64,000 bases of DNA from Paragyromitra xinjiangensis. Lineage: Eukaryota; Ascomycota; Pezizomycetes; Pezizales; Discinaceae. The notes beneath the pieces are model-generated. The model ran no database searches. It was not told the origin of the DNA and saw only the letters and a program-made list of their open reading frames with translations. Shown in pieces: positions 21,588 through 33,829 of the stretch (its first letter is position 1; each line of letters begins with the position of its first letter). The translations under genes and the position numbers were made by a program. The DNA is taken from positions 186,001-250,000 of the forward strand of contig JBCAMK010000012.1 of assembly GCA_038503065.1 (NCBI GenBank), in the 5' to 3' direction.

Positions 21588-24500
21588 CGTGTCGATATTT
21601 TGGTTTGATAACACGAGAATGCTATAATATTTCTGTGAGATTGTTAGCTAAAAGTTAAATTAGACAGTGGTTTGATAACTCTTGTATGTATCCAACCGAA
21701 TGTTGATAGCTATACTTGTTGAAACCCAATGACTTTACTTTTGCCTACCTAGCTCTATACTTCCTTCTGGCCCTTGGATATCTAACTCGTAAAAGTTACC
21801 CAAAATGTACTGAGCAGCAACGGAAGACATTTAGTGGAATCGAACCCACCCGCACCGAGAGTCGCCGCACAACCTGTCAGAAGACCAAACAACCCACATG
21901 GGGCTTCCATTACTAAAGGAAGGACTGGTGGGATACAAAATAAAACTCTGGAGTCTCGCGATCGGCGACGCTATCGTATTTCGCCCACCCACACCAATAT
22001 TATGTATTGTTTTACAATTCGGAACTGCCGAAGACTAACACCAAACAATATTACCTACTTGTTGGCTAATAAACTAGCCCAAAAGCCAAACGAATTTCAT
22101 AGCCTCTCACTCGGAGACCACATATCAACCACTAGTACCACATTAATTAAGCAGGAGCTCCAGGAACCACGAGCTAGACAAAATATACCTTTGAGAGAAC
22201 CAATATTACTCATCATAAGCCTTTTGCCCCGAGGGGCCTATCCGCGCCCGGTGGTATTCATTTAAATCACGTGTAATAGCAAGGTAGACTAAGAAGTGAA
22301 ACATATTTCAATATCCACCCTAGATCGAGCACCAGCCTAACTCGAATACCCGCAGCCTAGACCACTTTCGACCGCAGCGTACCCGGACCAACCACAATAA
22401 CCCCACCGATAACTTATCTGCCTCATAATTGACCCGTTACACTATCACGAAAGCCAAACGAAAAAAAGTGAGCAGGATTCCATGTGTTGGGGGAAATCAA
22501 GATTGACGCCTGAAGAATTTTTATTGGTGTTGAGGAAGCGAGAACACGCAGTGAGGTATACTTGGGCGCCTCATTAAATCGTTTGTGTGCTTGTAGCCTT
22601 CAAATTTAGACCAAAGTGCGGTCAAGAAGATTTGCCGATTGATTTACACGTGTGTGACTACCTCAAAAAAAGAATTCCATTAGATCTAATGCCTGCCCAG
22701 CGCTAGGAAAAAAAGAAGAAACCATACCTAAGAAAGAACTCGTGGGCGTTAGTGGACTATCATGACGAAAAAAAAGGTCCCAAGCGTTCAAAGTGACACG
22801 TAAAAGCAGCAAGTTGGGTTTTTCGGCTGCGCGGACGGGCAGTCGAAAACTGAGACATGTCTTACCTAGTTTGACGTTCAGCGGGCGGGACTAATATGGA
22901 ACTGAACGGCCCCTAAAGCCAGATCACGAAGTGGAACGTGCAGAAATTTATTGGAGGTGATGGTAACTGGTACTTGTGAGTCCTATATATCTTCCGATAG
23001 CGTGATCTATAACTAGCGTGTGAAACGAAATAATTGAATATTCTAGGCCAGAAATAGGAGACTAAGTATTTACGAACTAGTGTGGTTGTCGCTGACCTAG
23101 CAAAAGTCGGTTCTCGCTTTCCTGGTAAGCTCTACGTTCACACAGGTGTTTGGAGATCTCGTATAACTACCAGGCCGAGTACGATTCGGTCCAGGCGGGA
23201 TCTTTTTGGTCCCTGTTCTCAGCGGATGGACTATTAAACAACATTCTTCGTGCCTAGATAGGTCTCTTACATCTCCCTAGCCGTTCGGATGTATCAGAAA
23301 CCTAGGATCAGGTGCGATCTTCCTTGCCTTGCAACTCCTTACGAGGGTAGATAGTGCCTAGGGAAATGATCCTACCTAAGACGGAGAATCGGAGAAGGAG
23401 TTCTCATAGAATTTAGTAGTGCACTATTACATGGGATTTTCTTCATAGCGCAAAGAAAGTACTAACCCCAAGAGCCCGTGATTGTACAGTCACACCCGGC
23501 CTGATGGCGGACCTGATTATACCCATGCAAATGCACATAGAGCCACCCTAACAAAGCCCGCAAAGTGGTAATTAAGAAAATCATAGTCAATACTAGACTA
23601 ATTAGAATATCAGCACCTTGTAGTCACTCCCCTCTTGTTACAGTGGATTTCCTATTGACCAGCTATAACCATAAGTTTTGCCCGATCGAGCCTTCTCGCT
23701 GATTGAGAGGTGGCCCGTGTCCGCCAACTGACTAGGCGCGCCATCAGGCCGGGGGTGACTGTAACCTCTGGAAAGCCGAACCTCCGATCGAGGGTTTGAT
23801 TGGATTGATAATCTTGAAAGATTAGAGTGCTGATTCCTTACCTACATATCGTTCCAAATCTCAGGTTACTAATGATATTCGGGAATGTTCTCAGTGGATC
23901 ATTCTGGGCTTGAGCTTCGCCTCAGAACTGCATATGATACCCATGGACCGTCAAGATCCAGTGGATTTCTCCGGCTAGCTCTTGGTACTTTTGGAAGCTC
24001 TTGGCGCTGGTCTTCGAATTGAAGTACAACCACCGAGAATCGGAAGAGGAACTCAATGGCAGCAGCATGGCTAACTGTGATTTCGGGAAAATACTTTAAC
24101 CACCGGTACGGGCCGTGCGGCTATATTGTATCACAGATGATTAGGGTTTGATCATCAACGAATTGCGCTCGGATTGAGATTGAGACGTTTTGTTGTTTCT
24201 TTTTAGATCTAGAATGTTTCTCCCCTCACCCCTCCCGAATCGAACGTGATAAGTGGGCCCAAACACTCAGAAGCTGTGCAACAGTCCACATGGAGGAAAT
24301 ATTTCCACGATGTTTGATTTGTACCCGATACCCTGGGAATTGAGGACTATGGCATAATGGATCAAGGGATAGGAAATTCTGCTAGAACTGCTGTCATGTA
24401 CGTACACGATGCGTTCTATGTACTCCACTAAACGCCTACCCACGCGGCCCGCGACTTCTCATGCATCGACCACGAGGTTACGTGTGATCCGACGACCACA

Positions 24501-25925
24501 CTTCTGTGTATCCACCTTTAATTTCACTCCACTTTAACCGACCACCAACGAGCAATGGCAACGACAGCACACTGCACGCCGACAATGACATTTTGAAATT
24601 GGCGTGGTTAGTTGGAGTTATGTATGTACCTCGCGAAGAAGTTCGCCGTTCCACGGGCCGTTTTCTGTAGCTTTTGTGAGATGGGCGGATGTAAAGACAA
24701 GTTTAAGCTTATTCCAAAGCTAGCTCGGTTGAGACGCCGCTCGCGAGCTTGAACTGTTACTCTAACCGTTGGCGGGGCTCTCCGCTATGTACCCGCAGCG
24801 CATCGAGATAACGTGAGTTGTGGACTAGGACGGAAATGGGCGGTAGGAGTGGTTCACCTGGTATTCCATTCTCCAAGACGAATGCACCTGAGTCTACCAT
24901 GAACGTAAACGCGAAAATCGAAACTATTAGGAGAGTGGGAGATAGCTTCTACAGCCAAGGGTGGGGTAAAACAAGGAGTCATAATAGACGCAATCGCCGT
25001 CTTTTTTGTCCCAGATATTTTCTCTGGCCAAGCCCGAACGCGGAGATCAAGGGCGTATACGCGGCCGACGTATGATATTTTAGAATTAAGCACCTTTTCT
25101 GCGCGGCCAGTGGGCGGCCACATAGTGTCACAGCGTTTCTTGTGAGGGGAAGGTTACCCCTCCCCGCAAAATCACGCAGCTAAAGCCAACTCAGTACTGC
25201 TCCCGGGCTGGGCTGCTGTTGCTCATAACATTCCGCCATATGATCCAAGAATAAGAAATTCCGTTTCCTCAACTGCCACCGGTACAGGAACTAGCTGTTG
25301 GAGAAAAAAATGAAAGTATGCATGCGCAAAAATATCCATGGCCACACGGTCCACCCTCTATTGAAATTAGGAACGGAGGAGGGTTTGCCAGCCCGGTTTC
25401 AGAGGAAGGCGATACGCGGTGGATGTGGATATATATATTTACGAATTGCTTTTTGAGATCTACGCGTAACAACCGTAACCGCAGGAGTAGCCGCTTGGTG
25501 TGCAGGCCTCGTTGCTTGCTGTCGATATCGGACGGATATAACTAGGCCGAGACGAAATCGACTCCAGCAATTTGATCCTTGTCTGACTTGATCTTTACTG
25601 GGTCACTTTTAGGGTGTCCGCTTTCTACGAGGGGTCTGCATACAGTGCATAAGTAAAAGCAGCCCTTAGTCTACAGCTGGTATAGTTGCCGTGGTGTGTC
25701 AAGTCAAGTCAAGTCAGCTCTCTCACCTTGCGGCAGAATCCGAATTCACGCCCTGCGTCTATCGGCGGACCCTCCACTTCACTTTTATATTCTTCAGCAG
25801 AACGCACCCCTCCATTGACGGACGACGAAGCGACAGTGAAGAGTTAAAAGGTAAATATTTACACATAACTCGGATTGAGCCTTCGTCGGACACGATTTAG
25901 CCTCTCCCAAGACATTGTTGCTGCG
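21588..25925. other. Gene-free region with one MITE
   Basis: About 4.3 kb. The open frame at 21834-22265 lies in G-poor sequence and shows no domain. Frames near 24818-25123 and 25318-25545 are likewise unsupported. A MITE occupies 23487-23761. A short GTCAA repeat (GTCAAGTCAAGTCAAGTCAG) sits near 25700 in the upstream region of the next gene. Confidence 0.5.
23487..23761. mobile_element. TA-flanked MITE with CAGTCAC-type terminal repeats (275 bp)
   Basis: The left end reads CAGTCACACCCGGCCTGATG, and the right end is the complement of the same sequence with one change (CAGTCACCCCCGGCCTGATG); the arms are about 23 bp. TA flanks both ends (23485-23486 and 23762-23763). No coding sequence is inside. 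Ends starting CAGT with a TA target are characteristic of Tc1/mariner/pogo-type DNA transposons. Confidence 0.8.
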
Positions 25926-28900
25926 ATGTCAGGTGCTCGATCGAGATCTTATGAGACGCACTTCTACTGTGCCTTGTGTGGTGGTCCCTTTGCACAGGTA
26001 TTTCGCACAGCTGTAAGCCCTGCAACGCCTTCCCACGCTGTCCCGAACCATCACGAAACTTACGACTGTGGCACGAACGGAAACGATGATGATTATGACG
26101 AGAACCTCGATCTGGAAAGCGAGTTCAATGTCCGGCCAGAAGATAACCGGAAAGTGCCTGAGGAGGCTGTACTAAATAATATGAGCGATGCTGCCAAGCG
26201 GAGCAGGAACCTACGGTTACGCGCAGAAAAGGAAGGACGCAGACGAGGAATGATGCATGAACGGAGGACATCATGGCAGGCTTATGATGGAAGGCGTATC
26301 TCGACGAGGCAGATGAGATGGACCAAAAATCTGCGCGCCCTGATATGCACGAAGGCTGTGAAACAACCATTGAATTATGATTATTATCTTGTCGACGACG
26401 ACTTGGCCTATCTTACAGGAAGGGGGGTTATTCGACAAGAACAAAACTGGGCGGATGCATTCGCTTCAATTGATGAAGACGAAGGGGACGGTACCCTGGG
26501 CGAACATACTGAACACCCGATCTTCTCGGATGAGGATAGAGCGAATAATACTTACGGCTTTCACCTCTACCAGGAACTCGGTCGTGCGGACTGTCGCTAT
26601 GTCATCTCTTCCATTCCTTTTCACGACGAATGTTGGTCACTTTTGGATCTTGCGATTGAGGAGTCAGGGAAGGAGCGAGGGGTGGAAAGAATGAACGAAC
26701 ATGTTGATATGAATAATTTATGGCGTTATTTTAGGGGATTTATCACTGGGATGGTAGAAGATGCTATCGTACCCTACTCTACCGCAGCAGTCTTATCAGA
26801 GCGGAGGGGGGAGATAGTCACGAGGTTGGGGGAGGTGGATTACAGGGAGGGCCAAGGAAGTGGTGACGGTTGGCAGTGGAAGCATGAGGAAGGCCTCCAT
26901 GTTCGTTTCGCCCCTCCCCCCATACATATGTTCTTCCTGGTTGTAAGAACCATGTTAATACCATCTATAGTGGCTTGTTGCAGATCCTTCGTCAATATCG
27001 GTCCTCAACTCACCTCTTTTACCAATTGGTGGCTCTCAATCGCGATCCTGTGCACCCAGAGCAGCTCTCCAAGACCCATTTCAGTCATTACCTCCTGAGA
27101 TTCTTCTCGAGATCTGCAAGTTGCTCACGTCAACGGATATCTTTAGTCTTAAAGCCGCAACCCCCGCAGTACACAATGTGTGTCTTCCTGACAGCTTCTA
27201 TCGGCGTTTTCTTAGGGAAGAATTCCAGTACCTTCCGACACTGGCCAAGGAGGTAAAGAGCTATGAATCAGCTCGTTACCGCCAAAGGCTAAACAAAATA
27301 GATTGGAAAGGAAGTTTTGAACGCTTACGAAAGCTAATGGTGACGCCTAATGGTCATGACGATAATTGGGACCATGTAGATATCGGCCTAAAAAACCGAA
27401 ACCGGATCTGGAAAATTGTGAAGCCTATGGCCGACGAGCTGGTTGAAAGCTCAAGCGTGTTACTTCAACACAGATATAACGTACCAGAAGCTAAAGCTGG
27501 GGTAACTGGTGTGGTACGAGGCTGTGTGGGGGTGCGAACTGGGAAAGAGGGGGCTATGCAAAGTGTCTACTTCGGCTCACGTACACGACTTCCGTCGTTT
27601 GAAGGAGAAGACGAGAAAGCGTTGGAAGTGGTGCGTCGGGTCTCTTCGGTCCGTATCTGGTTGGATCGTGAGGAAGGGCCATTGTGTGGAATCGATTTTT
27701 CCATCATTGATCAGGAAGGGCGGGAGGAGCGGCAGAGGTTCGGGAGGAAGGGCAGCAGCGATGAGGTTTTGGAGATTCTGCCAAATGATTTAACTGGATT
27801 CGTCTTTTGTTTGGAAAACAGCATTATTTGCGGAATACAACTGGTACTTAACGACGACCGAATTTCCTCTACGAGAGTAGGGAAATGGAATGGCAATGTC
27901 CGTAAGATTTCCGTGCCTATTGCGTGTCGGAAGCTGGTGGGTATCGTTGGCTTTGTAAATTCGGGCGGCTTTATCGAGACCCTTGGCGCCCTAGAAGAGA
28001 CGCTTGATCTGGAGAGGGAGGACAAGTTTGGCCGCCTATCCACACCACCGCTAACTGTCGACCTCTTTCACGGCGAGGCCTCGGTTTGGAAGAGACTTCC
28101 TCCGAAGGGTGAAAGACTGGAATTCCTGGAGCGCGAAGGACCACATATCATGGATTGGAGAATGTCTGTGGCAGAGTGGGAGGTCTGGGAAAATGGATTC
28201 CATGAAGAAGGGGTGAATACGCAATTGCAGAAGGAGAGAAGTCTATTGGAGATTGTGGGTTACTATGATGACGTTGCCTTGAGAGGATTGGAGTTCATAT
28301 ACGAAGAACATGGGAACGGACAACGAATTACCTCCCTTTTGGGGTCAAGAGAGGCCTCAAAGAGGGACAGTATTCGTTTTAAGAAGGGGGAATCCATGGC
28401 TGCCATCGTGATATGCTTTAGCAATGCCTGCATTCACGGAATTTTGGTGTGGTCCCTCATCCCTGTAGCATCGGCGAAACCGGGAAAGAAAATAGCTAAT
28501 ACCATAACCCTAGTTTGTCACCGAAAGCGGCCGTACGAGTGAGGTATTTGGCCCACGCTATCTCGGAACCCATAAAGTCTTCGCCCCGACTGCGAACATC
28601 GACGGCCCTTCGCAAACAGTACATAGAACAGAAACAATTGGGAAAATAATTGGGTTGCATTGTTTGTATGATCAAGAGGTACGCTACATAATTTCACGAC
28701 ATATATTTTATGAAAGATTTAGGTTCTGATGGGTTTGGGGTTTTCCGCTGCTTTTTAATCTTATAGGAAAGGAAATTTCTTCAGCTTGGTTTAATCCTTC
28801 TCACCGACCCCGACAAAATATACGAAACTCCGTTGCCCCGTTCCATTCCATTCAACGATGTGGATAACTTCCGGGTATGGGACGATAAGCCCCCGCCAAA

Positions 28901-30661
28901 GGAGTGGTCGATTGGTCACAAGCCCGGCGACATGGGCATATTCGATAAAACGTTCATCAAAGCTCAGTATAGTGGATGGGTGCCGCTGCGTTCTTTGAGC
29001 AAGATAACGATCTATGGGGCAATGAAAGGGATTAGGTTTTCATTTGCAGGAACCCAAGAGAAAGATAAGTTTTTTGGTTACGATAGTGCAGAGAATGGAG
29101 AGGTTTATGTCCAAGATATTGACCACGAACATAAGGAGCGGATCGTTGGTATCGCAATACTTCTGGATGAAAGGGTAGCCTGCAGTGACCTGAGGAAATC
29201 TAAGACGATGAATGAGGAGCATGTTGCGAGCATTTCGAACGGTGGAGACTTCCAACCGCCATTAGGCCGGATTCACTTCTTGACCAATTGGAATCAGGCC
29301 AATCTTCCTCTCCCAGTCAAATATCGTGTGTTAAGCCCTTATTTGGAGGCTGTCAGGTTCGACTTTGACTATGACCAACTCGTCTCTTGGGCACCAATAT
29401 ACGCTCCAGATCCAAAGAAGCCTAAATCTTTCGGGACTGTGGAGGAAATGGTTCGGTATCCCTGGAAATGTCGAATAGACGATGTTGTGCCCGATGAAGA
29501 GATCGAAGCGACATCACATGTTGCTTGTATATTCTTTGATGAAGAGCTCGTGGAGGATCAACGTGCCGATGCAGTTAAGGGATATGTTAGCAAGAGTGGT
29601 CGTTTTTGCGGGTTGGCATTTCGGAGGAATGGCAATTGGGGAGATAAAGTCTTTGGGCATCGTTCAGCCTATGAGGTGACTATGGAGCTGGGGGAAGGAG
29701 AGAGATTTACGTCGCTCTACCTTCCAGAGGGAAATACGGAAGCACTCGCGGTAAGATCTAAGTTTTATTGCCCACCCTAAATATTTGGAGTTCTAACATT
29801 TCCGAAGCTTTGCACAAATCTCGGTAGAACGACTCCGTTGTTTGGAAAGACGGCTTCTAAACCTTTAAAACTAAAAAAAACATCCAAGGGAAGAGAAGCC
29901 GTTGGCATCTACGGGACTTTAGACGGGGTAAGCAGCTCGTTTTAAAACGGGGAATATTTGTCTAACACCTATTCCAGGACATTCCCATGTTCAATACAGA
30001 ATCTATTGTCTTGAATACAATAGGGTTGCTCCACCGTCGCAAGGGGAAGCCTTCAGGACGTAGGAATATCAAACCAACGCTGCCTAGTCCTTCCGGCTTT
30101 CAACTAGTAGATAAAACCACAAAACTTCCATGGTTCAGCTATACCACAACCTTCCCTCCCGACCTAGAATGGGCACCCTTGGTTGCTCAGCGAACTGAGC
30201 TATACCTTAATAACCCAGCAATTGGACGGACATACTCCATCTTCGACCCTGCCCAACTTAGCCGAATTCTTGTTTACGCCAATCGCCCCAATCGTGCCGG
30301 GATCACCAGTATCCGCTTCCAGGGAACTGGGAAGATGGGTTTAATCACAATAGGAGAGTGGCCTGACAGTGAAGATATAAGGATTAAACCACAACATAAA
30401 ATGAGTATATCGGGTTCAACGGGAGAGCGCATTACCAAGGTCAAGGTTGCGTTTCAGAGGCTGGACAGTAAAGATCAGATTGTGGGCTTAGCGATCGAAA
30501 CGAATTTGGGGAGGAATAAAACGATTGTTAGTTCAGAGATGTCCCCAGAGAAACCGATACATTTGTCGGCGCACAATGTCAAAGTTTTAGGCTGCGGTGA
30601 TGATCATGAAATCATGGGATTTCATGGGATTGTTAGCGTAAGCTTTTCCTTCCCCGATTGA
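25926..30661 (+). CDS. Large F-box protein with repeated C-terminal beta-rich modules (6 exons, 1,467 aa)
   Basis: Exons are 25926-26900, 26971-28446, 28514-28678, 28767-29750, 29808-29927 and 29978-30661. They sum to 4,404 bp in one frame, and all five introns (50-88 bp) are phase 0. The start is the first ATG. Residues about 15-22 hold CALCGGPF; the region to residue 325 contains RRISTRQMRWTKNLRAL and YVISSIPFHDECWSLLDLA. Exon 2 begins WLVADPSS and carries the F-box at residues about 360-400 (FQSLPPEILLEICKLLTSTD). Beyond residue about 480 a module recurs: a strand of the type VxxIxxW/Y, a glycine turn, then G-[IL]-x-F/L-x-x-x-x-G-R. Examples are CGIQLVLNDDR, HGILFVTESGRTSEVFG, LCTNLGRTTPLFG and VGLAIETNLGRNKTIV. 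Single exons would look like three separate genes; the splice junctions restore one. It is probably an SCF adaptor whose substrate is unknown. Confidence 0.88.
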
Positions 30662-31744
30662 CCCGTAATTAAGTTGGGGTTTCTCGACTAATTAGCTATT
30701 GAAATTAGACGCACAATATACATGATATAGGATTGATCTTACGACGAAAGAATCCAATTCCAGAAAAAATCTAATAAATGACCACATAAGATGTGGCATA
30801 TTCTTGAACATAAAAGCGAGCGAAGATAGGCGAGCTTTTTTTACTTTTTCTTTTAATATTTTTGTAGATACCAGGGAAACATGCATTGATGCATATGCAT
30901 ATTTGAGGCGTTTTTGTTACCTTTTCTTTGTTTAAATTCATTTCTGGTCACTTTTTTATAGCTCTTAGTTAATTTTTCAGGGCTTGCTCTAGTTTCAATA
31001 TGGGATTGGTTGGGGGATTGAATGGTTATGTCGAGTTTTACGCACGGAAATTTGGTTGGGTGGTAGATTTTTTTTTTTGGCTCGCATGCTTATACGCGTA
31101 CGGCACGACACAGATTTTGGTAGATTGGAAGTAAGAGTCTTTGCTCAGCTTTGGGATTGAAGACACTGTATGGATTCGGTAAGAAGGGGTTTTCGGGCTT
31201 AGGGCATTCTAATTAGGAGGGTACGGCATATGCATGGAGCGAATAATAAGGCTTAATTTCTGTCTAGATCTTATTGCTTTAGAGCAGAGTATAAGAGAAT
31301 TACAAATGCTGAAGGGAATCTATCATGACCTAATCATAAAGTGGAGCAGAAAAGAGATCTGATAGGTTGGCGTGATAAGGAATTGCTCTCTAGAGCCAGC
31401 AAGTAGATGTTGTATGCACGATAATCTACTCACGTAGGTTATATTTAGCTTCACTGAATGGGCTAAATGGGGGTTTCCGGGAGGCCACACTACAATTAAT
31501 GCAAGAAGGGATACTTCACTGCATAAACTCAAGTATGTCTTCCAACTTCTTCCGATTCATGAAAGGACCTGTAAAACCGGTAATGGCCATGGAGGGATTT
31601 CCCTATCAGGCGATGCCAGATCTACGAATATGAGCTAAGCCCAATTTTTTTCAAGTAGTACCTAGGCTAAATTGAAGCGTCATTAAAGGTAAAATATAGA
31701 TCATCAAAAAAAATTAATATACATAAAAGAATTTACACCCCCCC
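30662..31744. other. Spacer between convergent genes
   Basis: About 1.1 kb of AT-rich sequence between two genes that converge. It should contain both 3' untranslated ends. I see no coding frame or repeat worth naming. Confidence 0.5.
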
Positions 31745-33078
31745 CTAATGATTTATAGCGGTTACTGTTGCGCTTGCTCCCATCCTCCATGCGCCATCCT
31801 TGAGTGGTCGTTCGTCATTATCTACCCCAAGCCCCTGGGTTTGGCTCTTGTTACTGCTCTGATCATCCTCAACCGGGTGACTATCAATAATGATATCCTT
31901 TTGGGTATGCACTACTAGGCTATGATCCATGGCATTATTACCACCTTTAGATTGAATGTTGCTGCTGGACTGGAGTTCAAACTCCCGGCCAAGTTTCCCG
32001 TCACGGGCAATCTTAGTGATGAGCCTAGCCATAGAAAGCTCGATCTTTAGCTTAACAATATATGCGAAAGGATGAAGTTGAATGTAGCTAACGTCGTTTA
32101 ATTAGTTGAAGATCCTGTAGCCTGAATATATTCCCGAATAGCGAAGGGGACTTACACAGCGCCATTTTTCAAACTCATGCATCCGATAATAACGCACTAA
32201 AAGCCATATTAACAAGGTCGGTTGGCTAGGGATACATAACAGAGGTGAAGGAAACCTACGTCCATGGCAAGTGAAACAACGATGATGCGGACATTGAAAG
32301 TGACAAGCCTATCGTACTTTGTATGGCCTTGCGCAACCAACCTCATCCGGACCACCCTGACGAAATACCAGTTCAATGCTGCGTCAACAATTAAGATAAT
32401 GATCTTCTCTATCCTATCCCAAACCACGTTGATTGCCGCAAATCTATGGAGAGTCAATATCTTGAATATCGCCACTAAGTTGAACACCGAAGGCTTCTCC
32501 ATACCTTGGGTGAACACCAACATGTGCTGGGATCCATATACAAAAAACACTTATGTTGATGCACGTTATCAGTCCGGCAGTACCCCACTTGATATGATTT
32601 GCTTTCCGTTTGTCGAACATTACGACCGCGCATCTGTTAATAATAATTTGCATGAGAAGTTGGACTTGAAAGATCCAGAAAGTAACTAGATCAAGTGGGT
32701 CGAGTATTAGCAAATCGAGCTGGAACAAGAGTAATGGTCGAATAACAGTTCCGTTCACTCACGTAAAATGAACGCATAAGGGATACTGTAACACCGTGTT
32801 AGTTCCTGAGTACCCCAGATAAAACATGACATGACAAAAATAGTAACTTACTCTAAGGTAACGGTGTTAGTTAACAAGAGCCACGCCTGAAGTACAAGCG
32901 CAGAACAAACAAATAATTCCCCCCAAATCATATAGACGAAAACAGACTTCCATGGTTTTCTGATGCTTTTGGTTTGCTTAACTGCCTCCCAACCAGTCAG
33001 AAACCCGATTCCGACAGTAATACCAGCTACAAAGGTAGCAATCTTGATATCCGAGAGATCCGAATCAACATCCGCCAT
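31745..33078 (-). CDS. Multi-pass integral membrane protein of unknown function (6 exons, 332 aa)
   Basis: Minus-strand exons are 32852-33078, 32763-32785 (only 23 bp), 32505-32685, 32260-32443, 32156-32196 and 31745-32087. They total 999 bp in a single frame, with introns of 61-77 bp bearing good GT/AG sites and CTAAT/CTAAC branch motifs. The start is the first in-frame ATG, giving MADVDSDLSD. Six or seven hydrophobic segments follow: IATFVAGITVGIGFL, SVFVYMIWGELFVCSALVLQ, IPYAFILLTFWIFQVQLLMQ, TAGLITCINISVFCIWIPAH, IIILIVDAALNWYFVRVV, and IIVVSLAMDCVIIGCMSL. The motifs NVVWDRIEK, ALNWYF and PFAYIVKLKIELSMA fit a family of fungal membrane proteins I know only as uncharacterised. The C-terminal 80 residues are hydrophilic and likely cytosolic. 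The neighbouring F-box gene converges with it and gives no functional clue. Confidence 0.88.
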
Positions 33079-33662
33079 TCGAGTAGTGTTTATGTGAGAG
33101 AGCGACTTAGTAAAGAACGGCGTGAGCTGGTCTTGACGGACTCCTGGGATCCTAGAAACTCTCACTGCTTTAGAAGGAAGATGACAGTTAGGCGTGCTGG
33201 GTTAAAAGCTCTAATACCGATGGATTTACTGATGGCGCGGGGGCAGTGAGATCAATGGTTATATAGTCGAGCTTCAACAACCGGGATGGCAAACCGTAGG
33301 CCTCCTTTCATGTATGTTCGAAACCGAAACAAGCATATTAGGATAGGCAGGCGGCCAAAACTTAACACTAGACGATCCCATAGCCATTTTGTGAAGAGCT
33401 CGGAGACTAGAGGCTGGAGGCTCGAGCACATATCCTTCCCCTCCACAGAAATTGACAGTGCTGGCTGCAGGTACTACAGAACGGCGAAGATATAAAAAGG
33501 GTTCAAATTAAAACTTTGATACGCCTAGCATCTGTCGTTACCTTAACCTAGTATGCAGTTCCCCTAAAGAACAGCGTACTCCAAAATTGCAAGAATAAAA
33601 ATTAGATTGTGTAAGGTTGCATTGTCCCATGATTCTGGAGACGGTATATATCGGGTGGCTTA

Positions 33663-33829
33663 CAGTCGCACCTCGCTATGTCGGACCTCGTAGTGTCGAA
33701 TCCCTTGCTTTCTCGTACGGATTCCCCTATATTCTTTGCTCACCAAAATTAATCTGCTATCTCGGGTAACTTGCTATCTCATACGAAATCTTACTGAGAC
33801 TTAACATCCGACATATCGAGGTGTGACTG
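33663..33829 (+). mobile_element. TA-flanked MITE, family with CAGTCGCACCTCG ends, copy A (167 bp)
   Basis: The element starts CAGTCGCACCTCGCTATGTC and ends with the complement of CAGTCACACCTCGATATGTC; TA flanks both ends (33661-33662, 33830-33831). A second copy lies at 40252-40430 in the opposite orientation, and its interior aligns throughout with copy A (for example CTCGTAGTGTCGAATCCCTT). No open frame is present, so it depends on a Tc1/mariner/pogo transposase supplied in trans. Confidence 0.88.

Noticed and set aside
21840..21870. Minus-strand GGGTTCGATTCCAC resembling a tRNA T-arm
   Set aside because: The T-stem does not pair fully and no anticodon, D-arm or acceptor stem can be drawn around it.
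21834..22265. 143-codon open frame on the plus strand
   Set aside because: Lies in G-poor biased sequence where stops are depleted by composition; no domain, no codon bias and no splice partner.
28833..30661. Two independent small genes downstream of the F-box gene
   Set aside because: Neither has a suitable start codon, and splicing with phase-0 introns merges them with the F-box gene in one frame.
32264..32689. 141-codon plus-strand frame
   Set aside because: Antisense of exons 3-4 of the multi-pass membrane protein, whose spliced frame is far better supported.
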